From: Caecitellus pseudoparvulus
Lineage: Eukaryota > Bigyra: Bicosoecida
Length of the DNA stretch: 64,000 nt
NCBI GenBank assembly: GCA_965644315.1
Contig: CBFFRQ010000038.1
Coordinates: 1 to 64,000, forward strand
Direction of reading: 5' to 3'
Positions within the stretch are counted from its first letter, which is position 1; every line of letters begins with the position of its first letter. The translations under genes and the position numbers were made by a program. Shown here piece by piece: positions 21,589 through 34,968 of this stretch. The notes under the pieces were generated by a model that did no database searches, had not been told where the DNA came from, and was given only the letters and a program-made list of their open reading frames with translations.

Positions 21589-21792
21589 GTGCCGCAACGC
21601 GTCAATGCGAGCTCGGCCATGCTCGGGCGCCTCCCGCCATTGGGAGGTGTCCAGGGTGTTGCCCCAGCTCGCGACTCGCCCCGTGGATGCAATGCAAGCC
21701 ACCAAACACCGCGCGGACGCCCGCACAATCAACCCACCACACAAGCCAGACACCGTGCCAATGGCGCCCAGGAGACCGCCAGCCAAGGCACC

Positions 21793-23960
21793 ATGGCGAG
21801 CTTTTCCAGGCACCATGCTGCCGTGGATGGAGCCCTCGTGCCCCTGCGTGTGGGGCTGCTCACCGAGGTGGCGCTGGTGGGCCTGGGCGTGCAGGTGACT
21901 TCCTGGGCGTGTCAGGCAGCGCTCGCGCAGCACGTGCCGGAGCCGTACATGGTGTGTAGACAGCACTGCTCGCCTGTTGTTGCCATGCGTGCACGTGCAG
22001 TGGCGCCTTCTGCAGGATGAGGTGTTCCATGCCCCCCAAGCCCAGCGGTACTGTGCAGGAAACATGGGCAAGTGCAGCCTCGGGCAAATCACCCCTCAAC
22101 TTCCGCAGCACCACACCACTCGCTTCCCGGCGCCCCCTTCCTCAGATGACTGGGACCCAGCCATCACCACGCTGCCCGGGACATATTACATCAGTCTGCT
22201 GTTCTATCGGGCGTTTTTCTGGCTCCCGGGCATGCCAGCCTCCTGCACCCTGGCATTCCTGCGCTTCACCTCCAGCCTCTCCCTCTCCGCGCTGGCTGCC
22301 GCTGTGTACTACTGGGCCCGCACCGCCTCGGCGACGACAAAGGGCTGGCTGCAGGGCACAGCCTGCACCACCTCAGCATGGTCGGGAGGCCCCCTCGTCG
22401 TGCCAGACAGTGTGCAAGTGCCCCCCGCCTGCATGGTGGGCTGCCTGCCGCGTCCAGGCGACGGCCTGCGCCGCTGCATCCACGGCACGTGGATGGCGTC
22501 ACCCTGGGTGTGGCCCCTCCTCCTCGCCCTGGTCGTGGTGTCTTTCCCACCCCTCTGGTTCTCCTCGCAGCTGTACTACACAGACAGCATGGGCGCGGCA
22601 CTCGTCGCGGCGTGCTACTTCACAGCTCCCCTTCGCAACGTGCCGCCACGAGCGGCACCCTTCTCTAGCCACGCTTCCAGCTGGGTCAGCGCTACGGTAC
22701 GTGCTCTGTGCCAGCCACGGGCAACACTGCGGGGATGCTCTGTGCTCCTGCCCATGTGCACCCTCGCCCCGCTCTCCACAGCTGGGCCTCTTCGCAGTTG
22801 CAGTGCGACAGAGCAACATCGTCTGGGTGGCCTTCGTGGCGGCCACAGTCGCGACCACGCACGCGTCAACCCACTTGGTGGCAGAGCTTGGAGGGATGCC
22901 TGCTGTGCCTCGTGCCGACGAAGCGGCGCCTGCGCCGGCGGCAGCGCCTCTGGGTGTGCCGGGAGCGGTGGCTGTGCTGACGGTGCGGTGGCTGGGCAGG
23001 TTGGACCTTGCAGTCGCTGGCGCTGCTGTATGGCGCGCCCTGACGCTGAACACCGCGTACCTCGCTGGTCTGCTGATGCCATACGCCCTCGTAGGCTGTT
23101 GCTTCCTCTGTTTCCTTGTTTGGAACCAGTGGAGCCTCGTGCTGGGGCACGCAGCGTTCCACACGCCTGGGCTGCACGCTGCCCAACTCCTGTACTTCTG
23201 CTGCATTGCAGGGCTCGTGACAGTCCTCCCCGCTGCTTCCACCGCCACAGGGCGGGTGTGGCTGTGGGACACCGTGTTGGACTTCGCGACCTTCTTCACC
23301 TTCCGCACGCGTGACATGGGCCAGCGAGCATGGGCTGTCCTGGCTGCCAGGTGGGCCGTCCCCCTTTCCGTCGTTGCCACTGCATGGTGGGCCCGACACG
23401 ACGCAGTCGTGCATCCCTTCATCCGCTCGGACAATCGCCACTTTACGTTTTATGCCTGCAGTAAGCTGCTGTGCAAGTACTCGTGGGCTCCCGGAGTGGG
23501 CACTGCTGTCGCAGTGCTCGTCGGCACTGTAGCATGGGCGCGTCTCCTGCACGCCGGCCAGGCAGTCACTCGCCTGCACAAAGCCATCGCCGCCTCTGCA
23601 CTGCGACAAGCACCCCTGCCACACTCTGCCCTCGTCCCAAGCTGGCTTCGCACGTGCGCACACGCGGGCTTCCCTGGCGTGGACAGGTCACCCGCCACGC
23701 TGCTGGCAGACCTACACCGGGTCAGCTGGCGCATTGCCTTCGCAGCAGCCTGTGTCTGCTCTCTGGCCCCGGCGGGGCTGGTGGAGCCCAGGTACTTCAT
23801 CGTGCCGACGGTGCTGTTCCTCCTTCACGCAAGGTTCAGCAGGACGCAGCTCTTCCTGCTCTTCGTGGCGTTCTGGGCGATCAACACTGCAACCTTTTCC
23901 CTCTTTCTTCACCACCCCTTCACCCAGCCAGATGGCAGCACTGGCCGTTTCATGTGGTAG
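21793..23960 (+). CDS. ALG10: ALG10 dolichyl-phosphoglucose alpha-1,2-glucosyltransferase, copy 1
   Basis: Three exons: 21793-21951, 22016-22696 and 22782-23960, all junctions phase 0; 672 residues. ALG10 adds the third and last glucose to the lipid-linked oligosaccharide in the ER lumen before N-glycosylation. Family signatures: PYM|DEVFHAPQAQRYC across the first intron, DWDPAITTLPGTYYIS, LYYTDSMGAALV, VRQSNIVWV at the start of exon 3, HPFIRSDNRHFTFYACSK, LVEPRYFIVP and the terminal RFMW. Many hydrophobic segments fit the polytopic ER enzyme. An insertion of about 25 residues lies between RYCAG and DDWDP relative to the family. The stop is 11 nt from the stop of the convergent GCP-like gene. 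Confidence 0.9.
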
Positions 23961-23971
23961 CCCAGCAGTTG

Positions 23972-26900
23972 CTACTCCCGGCGCCGGAGGCGACCCAGAA
24001 ACCCGCCGCTGTCAAGCGCACACATCAAATCTGCAAGGTCTTCACTTTGCCCAGCAGGCGCACCTGCCTCGGCAGGTGCGCCTGAAGTGCTTCCTTGAGC
24101 AGCATCGCTCTTCCGCTGAAGGCGGGTCAAGTGCCGGAGAACGGCTTCGTGCAGCGTTGTCAGGGTGGCACACGCAGTGCGTGCAAGGGGGGAGAAACTG
24201 CCGCCGCCCTCGAGCAGCAATGCAGCCAGCAGGCTGTGCCATGTTGCGAACTTGAGCAACGCATCCAGCACAGCCTGTAGCTCAGCCGTCACTGTGGGGT
24301 CTACGCCACGTACCAAACAAGCCCGTGCCAGCTCCTCCAAATGGGCCTCATGCAAGAGCAAAACAGCCTCGATGCTGCCCGCGCCGGACATGGTGTGTGC
24401 AACCACTGGAAACTGCCGCAGCAGCGATGGGGAAGCCACGAGCTGCGACACGGGCATGGGCTGTGCATCCAAGGCCTGAGCAATGCTTGCGATGTCTTGA
24501 ATACTGGGCACTTCACTCAGCTCCAGTCCGTCGGCGTCGAAGCCTGTGCTGCGGGCAGAGGTGCCTGCAATGCGGGAAGCCATGAATCCTCGCAGTGCGA
24601 GGGCAATGTGTGCGCATGACTGGGATGCAATGAACACCCGCCGGAGAGGCGGATGGTGCAAACCCTTCTGCTTCCGCAAGGACTGCTGTGCCCGCCCGTT
24701 GACCTGCATGCAGAAGTGGAGGGTCAGCAGCGTACGGTGCAGTCTGCGATAGACAGCCTTGGCTTTGGTCGAGAAGAGGAGGGACAGCGGCCACTCTGGC
24801 GTGAAGTGAACCTCAACTCCCCTGAACAGCGCGAGGACGTCTTCCACAGCAGTGCTCGGGTGTGGCGGCTGTGTTTGGGCGCGGTGCTTCTCCAGCAACG
24901 CCCGAGGGCGAATGTGAAAGGAAAAAAGGCCTGGCAACACATCGCCTCGGCAGAATTCCTTCAAGCTCTCCCCGCGCAGAGCATGCTCCTCTGCTGCCCA
25001 AAGCACGTGCCGGCGAACATCAACTTCACTCACTGTCCACGGTAAGCACCGTCCGAGGCTCGGCACACTCCATACGGGCGCTGAAGTCTCAGCCACGCCT
25101 GAAGCAGAGGGTGTACCCTGTGCCCCAGCGCGGCGCAGAGCGGTCGCGGCAGGAACCGCGACCTCGCCTGCTGGAGGCAGCCGACGGGTGTGGCGCCGCT
25201 GCGCCAGCACACCAGCCAGAACACTCGCCGCACCTCCCAGCGAGCCTGCCCGCCGCCCCACGTCGGAACCAAGCACTGCGCTGAGCGCAACAGAAGCCGC
25301 CCCTGAGGCAGTGGACTGACCCCCCAGAACGGTGCTTCCACTGCTCAGCACTAGGCGGCGCAGCGCAGCTGCCTTCGTGCGCCGCTGCCCACTCACATTG
25401 CCCACTTCCGGCGCTGGCAACCGCCTGTCGGCCTGCAGAGCGGGTGCATGCGACAACACTGACTCAGAGTCGCTCAGCACCTGCTTGGGCACCGGCTGTA
25501 CTTCGGCTGGCTGGAAAGGAAGCCGTTCGCTGCAAGCCAGAACGTCTTCCATGCGCTCAAGCACTGTCGCCATGCGTGCGCTGGCGATGCTATGAATGTT
25601 CGCATTCAACTGATGCCGTGCCGCTCCGCTGCTGCCGAAAGCTGACATGGCGCCAGACACTTCGTCCGCCAACGCCCCAGGCACCCAAGCCCACCGAAGA
25701 GGCGAAGTCCCTGCGGCAACGTGCAAGGGCAATGCTTCCACGGAGCGCTTAGCGACAAAATGCCGTGCAGCTTGCCCAAGAAGCGTCTCAGCGCTGCTCA
25801 TCAGTCGGCTATGCACACTGTCGTGCAGCTCAGCATCCATCCCCAGCGCGGCAGCACGGAGCGTCCGGAACATTCGGAAGACGTCGGCGTCGAACAAGAG
25901 AACAGACACTATGTGATGCTCCACAAAATCCGCCTGCGCCTTCACTGCCGCCCCGAGAGCTGGGAGGTAGGCTTCCAAGCCAAACTGCGCGCCTGAGCGC
26001 TGTCCGATGTCAGAAAACATTTCCCTTGACACCAGACTCATGCCAAATGTGCTCAAGTCAGCGAATTGCTCAGGGAAAGGCAAGTCGCTCGCAAGATCCA
26101 ACGGCTCAGTGACATTCACTTGCGAAGCAGCAGGCGGCTTGCGGGAGGGAGAGAGGCGCAGAAGAGCCGCCTCATGCAGCCCATGCGAACCTTCAATTTC
26201 AAGCTGCAACTGCCGCACAGCTTCCTCAGAACGCTGCTCTGCTGCTCTGTGCCCCTTGAACAACTCTCGCACCTGCATGCCGCACCTGAGTGCTGCACTT
26301 GCCACTTGCTCCAAGCACCCTGGAACGGGGGTGGACAGGCTCCGGCCAGAGGCAATCCAGGACAGCCCCGAGCCGGTTCGGCACACGCTAGCATCAGCTT
26401 CTGACACAGCAAATCCAACCCATGTCTCTTCGCTGACAGAGGGAAGCATGAGGCCCCTCCGCATCCATGTATCCATGGCTGAAATTGTCGGCTGCAACGC
26501 TGCCACGACGGCTTGCTCTTCAGTGGAACTGCACACGTGCAGACCATCAAGGCCAGTCCCCGAGCTTCGATCCCCGTCGCCAGCACTCTCCACAAGCTGC
26601 CCCACTTCAAGAAGCGCACCCTGCAAGGACTGCCCACTGCAGCTCTTTCCTTGACAAGACGGCCTGGGACACGCAGAATGAAGCGCATTCACCAAGCGTG
26701 TGCACCGAACATGCAGCGGCTCATTCCAGAACCGCTCTGCACACCCAGTGACTGCATGAATGCTGGCAAGGCTTTCTGCGAGCACGGGCTTTCCGTCAGG
26801 GAGCAGGTCCTGCGCTTTCCTTTCTTCCAGGGCTGCCAAGCGCCACCAAACAGGTACTGCGCGCTCCAGGCAAGCAGCTTCTCGACAAGCCACACGCCAA

Positions 26901-28078
26901 TACCTTGAACACCAGGAAGATAGGCATGGAACAGACTGGACCGGTATCATTTCAAGTACGTACTGCAACCCAGCAACCGCGCACTGCCTTGTGGCTATTG
27001 AACTGCCCGATCCAGAGCGCGCGGTGCGTCGCTTGAGGCTTGATGCCAACCTCGCGGGGCAAGTGGGTGTCGAGCAGGCTAGCCGCCGAGACAGGTCTTC
27101 GGCCTCTACTTGCACCCTTCTCCATCGTGAAACAAGCACTCCAATTGCAAGCTGCTGGGCCTGGGCAACTAGTGGCTGAGTCTCACAGCGAGCCTGCCCG
27201 CAATGCAGAGATGGCGACACGGCAACTTCACTCCTCAGCCCGCGACACCGATTCAGCAACTCACCCAGTCGCTGTACATGGACGCAATGCCGTGAGATGC
27301 ACTCAAGACGCCCCAATAGTGAACTCGCAAATGCAGGCTTTGGTGGAAGAGCTGGCAACATGCCAGGCGAACCACAACGCGCTGAACTGCCCTGCCCGTC
27401 GCCCTCCACGGGCGAAGCTTCAGAGGGAGCCTCGCGAATGCCACTCGTGACACTCTCATCTGAGCTAAGGCTCTCACTCTCCTCGCTGTCACCACCAATT
27501 TCTTGCAGCCACTCCCGCATCGTGCTGTCAGGAGTTGTTGACCTGACCGCCACTGGCTGCAGCAGCTCCTCCTCTTCCTCGCTTTCGCCCAGGCTGGCTG
27601 GAAGGTTATCCGCAAAGTCAGCAGGACGCTGCGCAAGACTCAGTAGACACGACACACACGCCCAACCTGTCGTTTTGTCCTGCAAATCAACGCCAGGGCA
27701 TAGGTGCTAACAAGGGGCAGGATACACGACGGCCACCCTCGAAACCACGCACCGGAACAAGACTGATCACCCTGTCCACACTTTCTAGCACCCTCCTCGC
27801 CTTTGAAATTCGGTTGTGAAACACCAGCTTGTCGCTAAGCCTGCAACACCGCAAATCATGGGATGAAACGAGGTGCACGGTGCGCGAAACGCTGGGGAAA
27901 CGCACTTGGACACCTCGCCCTGCACCGTCGCACTGTAGGAGCTGGGATACGAATGATGCAGCACAGCATGATGCATCATGTATCTTGAAGCTAGCGTGTG
28001 GTTCTCGCTGCTCTCCGAAAACCCCGTCAGGGCAGAGACCAGCCGCCCGATGAGTGCAGCCTCTCGACTGGCGTCCAT
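23972..28078 (-). CDS. Probable gamma-tubulin complex component (GCP5-like)
   Basis: Proposed exons: 28078-27912, 27840-27753 and 27679-23972; about 1,320 residues. The large last exon is certain as an open frame. The gtgcgt donor at 27752 and the ttgcag acceptor at 27680 fit well, but the first donor (gtccaa) is weak, and the frame is also open upstream to 28561. Weak GCP-like features: an N-terminal helical segment LIGRLVSALTGFSE resembling the start of GCP5, an acidic SEEEEELL linker, and a C-terminal GRIP2-like region with VHFTPEWPLSLLFSTKAKAV followed by an HEAHLEELARACL helix. GCPs form the microtubule-nucleating gamma-tubulin ring. Assignment rests on fold-level resemblance only. Not seen a second time in this window, because unit 2 is cut before it. 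Convergent with ALG10. Confidence 0.45.
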
Positions 28079-29357
28079 GGCATTTGAAGTCTGGCCGCAC
28101 ACACTAGACCCTGCCAACTTCGAGGCTGAGCCGATCCACGAGGGGCGCATGCAAGAATCTACCGCATGAGGACAATTTATGTGGTTGTGCGAACGAATTT
28201 GAAATTGCACAGCAACTCTCACCACAAGAATTCTCTCAAAAAGGGCAAGCAAGCAAAACGAATGCTCGCGCCTTAGCGGAGCACCATGTGATACAGAGAG
28301 AGCGATGAAAATGAATTTTCTTATATGAGTTGACCTGCCTGAATCGTGACCAGCAGCGCGCCCCGAAAGGGTGTGTCGCTCCGTGGAGTCTGCCGTATCA
28401 GTTCGAGCAAGTGAAGGTGGCAGCGTGCTGTGACTCCCGAGGTCTCGGTCGGCAGCCAACGCACTAGCCTGGGGACTGGGCAGAAAATCACCTGCCTCTT
28501 GAATGTAGAGCTTTGCTGCGATATTCGTGTGGGGCTGCCTGGCTTCGCTGAATCCAGCCATGCTGCGCAGGAATTCGGCGACAGCTCCTAGCGCTGCGTA
28601 AGGGGCTCAGAGCACTGGACATGATCTTGTCAGGGAAGCAGCAACATCTGCTTCCCTGGACTCCAAAATGCAAGCTCCTAGGCGTCATGGAAGCTGCACC
28701 AGACCGCGGTGCGAACCATTCAGAGCATGCAACCTCTAACTCATGCGAGCTGTGGGTAAGCCCAAACGTACGCTAGCGAAACTACTCCTGAACGTGAAAG
28801 CTTCGACCAAGCTGCCCTTCATCGGCCACCGCTGCTTCTAAGCTGCGCCAGGCACGGGAAGGAGTTCAAGGGCTCGGGCTCGAAAACTGCACCACCTCAA
28901 CCCCAAAGTACGAGACCAGCCGATCACAACGCAACTTCAGGGCAACGATGTGGACATGGTACTGCCGAACTTGGCTTGAGGTGCAGTACGTGAAAAGCCA
29001 GCAAGTGGCGCATGCTTGCGGGGCTCTGTGGAGCCCCGAAACGTTATCGTCGCCTGCGGGCCGCCGAGGGGTGAAACGCGCCCCAACGCAATGAGCGCAA
29101 GCGGTGCAAATTTGCAATCCCCACATCAGTTCATGCGGAGTGTGCAGCATCATGGCACTTTCAACACACAACCATTGCTATGGCCTGTACCCTAGCGACC
29201 ACAGTGGCATGCTGGAACCGTGAATCGCCTGTATCATCTTTCTTGACGAACGGCACTGCACCTTGCCGACAATCCCGCTGGTGCTTCGCCCGGTGTATTC
29301 AGGGCTTCTGGCCGCAAGCCTCCCGGCTATCACGTGCCACCCAAAGGGAATAGTCAG
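28079..29357. other. Intergenic region between the GCP-like gene and B2
   Basis: About 1.28 kb between divergent genes, lower in GC than the genes around it. Both promoters should be here. No RNA gene, repeat or convincing open frame seen. The minus-strand frame continuing to 28561 is probably untranslated leader. Confidence 0.4.
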
Positions 29358-32300
29358 ATGCTGATCCTGAGAGTAGCACTGGCCTGGTTCCTGCTTGTGG
29401 GCATTGTCCCTCAAGCACTGGCAGCTGCTTCGTGTAGCTGTACGTCTCGCCTCGACTCTGCGCTGCCCGTGCATTTCATAAGCCTCAGAAGAGACATTTT
29501 GCTGCTGATCAAATCGTACATTGAAGCTCCTTCGCCTCCCTGCAGGTCCCGCGGGCAAGCACGTCTGCAATTGTTCTGGAGGTCCGCACTGCCTGGTGCC
29601 TTTGAGGCGCGGCCTCTACTCGACGCAAGAACACATGAACGAAAGAGACGATGCCCTTTTGTTCATTACCAATCCAAATTCGCCCCTGTCTGGTGCTCGC
29701 TCGCCGTCCGCTGCAGATGCAGCTCGCAGGCAGCTCGCAAGCAGCTCCTCGTCCAATGCCATGCACAAGCCAGAGTCCACGACAAATGGAAAGGAAACAA
29801 CACCGTGGTCAGAAACAAAAGCACAAACAGCAAGTTTTGATTGGCTCTTGCAAACAGTGCTTGGCTTGCGAGGTGCCGAACAACCGGAAGATGCCCACAG
29901 GTCACAGGGCATTCAATCGGATGATGCTAATCATAAGAGGAAGCTCTCTTCACACGACTGTGTTAACTGCTTCTCAGGCAGGTACAAGTCTGGAACCAAT
30001 TCTGCGACATCCTGCTCTCCGTGCCAAGCGGGCAGGTCAATGCCTTTCCATGGAGCAAGTGCCTGCTCGCTGTGCTCGGCGGGCACATTTTCAAGCTCAG
30101 GAGCCACAACTTGCACTGACTGTGCTCCAGGGAGGTACCAAGACTCCACCCCGGGCTCTACTTGCAAGGCATGTGCAGCTGGGAAAAAGAACCCGTCATC
30201 TGGGTCCACGAGCAGCGCTGCATGCACCAACTGCCTGCCCGGGTACTCGTCTGGAAGTGGCCAAGGCTTGTGTCCCATTTGTGCGGCGGGTCGGTACGCG
30301 GGCAGTGGTGCGTCCTCCTGCACGGCCTGTCCGACCGGCCGGTACCGCACAGGCACAGGCGGCACATCGGCGGGCTCGTGTACCGCCTGCGCGGCGGGGA
30401 AGGCCAGCGGGTCCACGGGGGCCACGAGCGCGACAGTGTGTGGGGACTGCAATGCCGGGCGGTATGCTGGGGCAGGGGCGTCCGCTTGCACCGACTGTGC
30501 GCTGGGCAGGTCATCCAGTGCTGGGTCTGGCTCCTGTGGGTCCTGTGTGGCGGGTCGGTATGCGGGGTCTGTCGGGATGTCGTTGTGTGCCCAGTGCGGC
30601 AGTGGGACGTATGCGGGATCGTCGGGGTCGAGCAGCTGTACGAGCTGTGCGGCGGGGCGGTACGCAGGCAGTGGTGCGTCGGCCTGCACCGACTGTGCGC
30701 TGGGCAGGTCGTCCAGTGCTGGGTCTGGCTCCTGTGGGTCCTGTGTGGCGGGTCGGTATGCGGGGTCTGTCGGGATGTCGTCGTGTGCCCAGTGCGGCAG
30801 TGGGACGTATGCGGGATCGTCGGGGTCGAGCAGCTGTACGAGCTGTGCGGCGGGGCGGTATGCAGGCAGTGGTGCGTCGGCCTGCACCGACTGTGCGCTG
30901 GGCAAGGCGTCCAGTGCTGGGTCTGGCTCCTGTGGGTCCTGTGTGGCGGGTCGGTATGCGGGGTCTGTCGGGATGTCGTTGTGTGCCCAGTGCGGCAGTG
31001 GGACGTATGCGGGATCGTCGGGGTCGAGCAGCTGTACGAGCTGTGCGGCGGGACGGTATGCACAGTCCACAGGCTCCACCACATGCACACAGTGTCCCGC
31101 TGGCAAAGCCGGAGCTGGCACAGGTGGGGACTCTGCCAGCTACTGCGGCACGTGTGGCGTGGGGAAGTATGCTGCAGGCCTGGGCAACACGGCGTGCACA
31201 GATTGCCCTGCTGGCCAGACAACGCCAGGCACTGGATCGACATCATCTTCAGACTGTGTGCCGGCTGCATCGGCGAGTCCCACTGTGACGATGACTCCGA
31301 CGCCAACGGGGTCGAGCTCGGCGACAGCATCAGGGACGGCGAGCGCCACGGCGTCACCCAGTGGCTCAGGCACGTCAGGCGTGTCGCCGTCGGCCAGTGG
31401 CTTAGGCACGCCCAGTGCATCGCCATCGGCCAGTGGCTCCGGCACGTCAGGCGTGTCCCCGTCACCCAGTGGCTCAGGCACGTCAGGCGTGTCGCCGTCT
31501 GCCAGTGGCTCCGGCACGCCCAGTGCACCGGCGTCGGCCAGCGGCTCAGGCACGCCCAGTGCATCGCCATCGGCCAGTGGCTCCGGCACGCCCAGTGCAT
31601 CGCCATCGGCCAGCGGCTCAGGCACGCCCAGTGCATCGCCATCGGCCAGTGGCTCCGGCACGCCCAGTGCATCGCCATCGGCCAGTGGCTCGGGCACGTC
31701 AGGCGTGTCACCGTCGGCCAGTGGCTCCGGCACGCCCAGTGCATCGTCATCGGTCAGTGGCTCGGGCACGTCAGGCGTGTCACCGTCGGCCAGTGGCTCC
31801 GGCACGCCCAGTGCATCGTCATCGGTCAGTGGCTCGGGCACGTCAGGCGTGTCGCCGTCGGCCAGTGGCTCAGGCACGCCCAGTGCATCGCCATCTGCCA
31901 GTGGCTCAGGCACGCCCACACCCACACCTTCACCCTCGTCTTCTGCCACTGCCACGCCCACCTTCACCTCTTCCCCCTCGCCCTCCACATCCACGTCGCC
32001 ATCACCTTCACACTCGCCATCCGCGTCACCCGCCCCGCCGTCGCCTTCCGTGTCACCCTCGAGCATCCCTCTGCTGGACGATGTCGTGGACGAGCGTGAC
32101 ACGACGTCGAATGGCCTGACATACCTCGATGTCGTGCCAGGCGACATTCCTGTCGTGGTGCAGGTCTTGTCTGGGTCGGGTGTGCCACCGCCATCCTCCA
32201 CAGGCCTGTCCATTCGATCAGCTGGTCAAAGTGCGACCTGGAGTGTGTCGGTGGAGTACATGGGTCACTCCGCCGCTGCAGGCGCCAGCACCAGCCAAGA

Positions 32301-34968
32301 CACCCAGGTGGTGCGGGCAGCCTTCCCTGCCTTGGTTGCCCGTGAGGCCGGTGGGGAGCCTGCAGCGCCATCGGCTGGCTCTCCTGCCCTGGCAGCGGAC
32401 GTGCTGCCTCGCAGTGGCACCATGCGTCAGGACGCCAGCACGCCAGTGTCGGAGGACGCCACCCTGCTCGTGTCAGTGGGGTCTGGGGGCAGTGTGCCCG
32501 ACCCAGGTGTGTACTGGTTTGACATGGTCGTGCTGGACAGCGCCACGACGGCGGAGATGTGGCGGCAGCCCTTCTTTGTGTCGGTGCGCGTGCCGCGTGG
32601 CGTGGTGTCGCCCCTGCAAGTGGCCGCTGTCGCAGCTGTGCGATCGCACGGTCATGACGACGACGGCTCGGCCAGCAGTGTTGTGAGTCGTGAAGTGTCG
32701 CTGCGCAGTGTGGGCAGCGGCCCACTGCAGTGGAGTGTGTGGCAGCCGCCCTCTGCGCCGTGCTGGATGCAGGTCAGCGCTGTGGCGGGAGACGGCTCCT
32801 GCGCCCCTCCCGCCTCCGTAGCAGTGCCGGCAGGCTGGACATGTGCAGTCCATGGTGTGGCGGCGGCTGGCTCCATCGCCCGTGTGTCGGTGGAGGTGGA
32901 CACGGCACTGCTGGATGCAGGGGTGTACGACACGGCACTGCTGGTTGTCTCCGACGACCCCCTGATGCCGACACAGCGTGTGGGTGTGCAGGTGGTGGCG
33001 TCTCCGCTGCGTGTGTGTCCTGCGTATGTGCACTTGGGCGACGTGTCTGCCAGCGCCCCCGCCAGTGGCGGTGATCTGACCCTGACCAACACTGGGGATG
33101 GAGATGTGGTGGTGCTGGGTGTCCTGCCCAGCACGGCAGATGTGCCGGCTGTGCAGGCCAGTGCTGACAGCAACTGCACTGGCGCCAGCAGTGGCACACA
33201 GGCTGTGCTGGACATGGTGGCTGCCGTGAATGACAGCCTTGTCGTGCCGGCTCAGGGTGCTCTGCGGGCAGGTGTCGCTCCACAGGTGGCCTGGCTGTGG
33301 CCCAGTGTTGGAGTGTCCCAGGTGGCGTCAACTGCTGCTGCGGCGGCGGCCGCTGTGTCTGGCCTGCCGCCTGCCGTGCAGTCACTTGCTGCCGCCGTGC
33401 AAGGTGTGAGCGGTGATCGTGCCGCGTGGTGGTCGGGCAGCCAGGACGCCGTGTACAGCTCGGGCCTGCAGGCCACGTGGCACGAGGCGGCATCCGACGC
33501 CACCCCTGGCGTGCCTGTGACCCTGGTGCAGGTGGGTGGCGAGCTGCACCTACGAGCGACAGCTCTGTACACGCCAGACACCATGCCAGCGGCAGACAGC
33601 TCTGGTGTGCTGCACGTCATCGTGTGGGAGACGGCCCGTGCCAGCCTGTCTGTGCGGTCCATTGCCGTGAGTGCCAGTCGTCGTGTGGGTGCAGTGCACG
33701 CTGCGACGTCGCCGGCGCTGCAGGTGGTGTCATCGGTGGTGGGGGAGGACATGCCAGTCCTGCTGCCGGGCGATGGTGGTGTGCCTGTGCAGGTGGCAGG
33801 AGTGGCGGGCCGTGTGACGGCGCTGCCTGTGCACCGGGTCGCCTTGACACATGGAGTGCTAGTGGGCGTGGCTGTGCTGAGGGACAGGTACGGCACGGCA
33901 CGTCCCGCAGGCGGCGATGTCGTGACGGTGATGGCCAGTGGCCGTGGGGAGCAGGGTGAGGCTGTGCCCACGTCAGGGCTCGTGTGGGTGGAGCCCCTGC
34001 CGCTGCCTGTGGGTCTCCCTGCTCTGCGCCGCATGTGCAGTGCGGCTGGCGCCAGTGCCGCTGTGCGTGATGCAGTGGGCTTGGCTGTGCCGGGGGGAGG
34101 GTGTGATGCGGTGAGTCAGGCGTGGGAGCAGGTGCAGTCGGGGGCTGGGTGGGGGTCATTGCTGGGTGGCGGGCAGCTGCTGGGCCTGTACGTGCGACCA
34201 GGCCGGCCAGGGTCTCTGGCACTCACACTGCAAGCATCTCCATCAGCATCAGGCGGCGAGCTGGGTGTGGCCCCGGCAGCGGTGGTGCTGGAGCCAGTGC
34301 AAGCGGCGGCTGGGGTGGGCGCCGTCGGTCCTGTGCAGTTGCCTGTCGTGTCAGGCGGTCCTGGCGGCCCAGCCACGCTGCATGTGCATCGCACTGTCTG
34401 CACTGCTGACGGCACCGTGGCGACAGGAGATGGTCTGGGGTGCGAGTGTCGGGCAGGCATGGTCCGCCCCAGCTCAGCAGCTGTCGTCAGTGACCACACC
34501 CTGCACACAGTGCAGTGGTCGGCATCGGAGTCACGCACTGTGCAGTGGCAAGTGGTGCGCCCAGCAGTGGTGCTGGGTCGGCAGGTGCGGTGTGTGGCGT
34601 GTCCACCTGGCACAGCCAGTGTCCTGCCCACCCTGCAGCGAAGTGGCGATGCTGGCGTGTGCAGTCGGTGTGCCGATGGCTCCTTCGCTGTGCCTGGTGG
34701 GACGCTGTGCCACCCTTGTCCCTCTCGGTCGGCGACGTGCAGCGACGGCAAGCTCGTCGTGGCACCTGGCTTTGCCCTTGTGCGGCCCTTGGAAGAGCTG
34801 CAAGCAGCGCTGCAGGCCGACGCAGGGAGCGGCAACAGCACCGACTCCATGGCCAGGGCGGTGCTGGACAACATCCAGGCATGCCCCAATGTCTTCGCGT
34901 GCCAGTCAGGCAGCAGTGGCAGCCAGGCGGCAGTGCGCAGGCTTGGGCAGGGCACAGGCACTGCGTCG
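29358..34968 (+). CDS. Surface-protein gene B2, 5' part (ectodomain), interrupted by Ngaro
   Basis: Exon 1 29358-29439 (signal peptide MLILRVALAWFLLVGIVPQ, ending Cys-Ser), intron 29440-29545 (donor gtacgt), exon 2 from 29546. The intron splits a Cys codon in phase 1 as in A1 and A2. Head about residues 28-165, then Ephrin_rec_like Cys repeats (bases 29960-31260), a Ser/Thr/Pro stalk (31372-32060), and a long beta-rich, Ig-like-looking extracellular region (32080-34350) absent from A-type genes. A second Cys cluster follows (34380-34760: CECRAG, CVACPPGTAS, CSRCADGSF). The frame is cut by the element after the serine codon at 34966-34968. As it stands the frame runs 14 residues into the element (FPRVGALCVAIEMH) and stops at 35013, predicting a secreted protein of about 1,849 residues without membrane anchor. 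Without the insert the frame joins exactly to 40789. Confidence 0.75.
30290..31065 (+). repeat. Cys-rich tandem repeats in B2 (one partial 216-bp unit, about three 198-bp units)
   Basis: A partial copy of the 72-residue unit (30290-30432) is followed by 198-bp units starting at 30496, 30694 and 30892. Compared with A1 the balance of the two unit types is reversed. Confidence 0.8.
31372..31911 (+). repeat. 36-bp minisatellite encoding the stalk of B2
   Basis: Fifteen 12-residue units, a mixture of TPSASPSASGSG, TSGVSPSASGSG and a TPSASSSVSGSG variant that alternates with the second type. It is followed by a non-repetitive Ser/Thr/Pro tract to about 32060. Confidence 0.85.

Larger units (their letters stand above)
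4115..22862. repeat. Large direct repeat, unit 1 copy (partner 45376-64000)
   Basis: Continuous near-identity with 45376-64000 at an offset of 41,135-41,138 apart from repeat-array length differences in A1/A2. A second block, 26-2615, pairs with 40789-43378 at an offset of 40,763. The sequences between the blocks (2616-4114 and 43379-45375) are not homologous. The two blocks frame a period of about 41.1 kb, or 35.3 kb without the Ngaro element. Confidence 0.85.

Noticed and set aside
28079-28561. N-terminal extension of the GCP-like frame upstream of 28078
   Set aside because: Composition changes to non-coding-like and no start or family similarity supports it; kept as probable leader.
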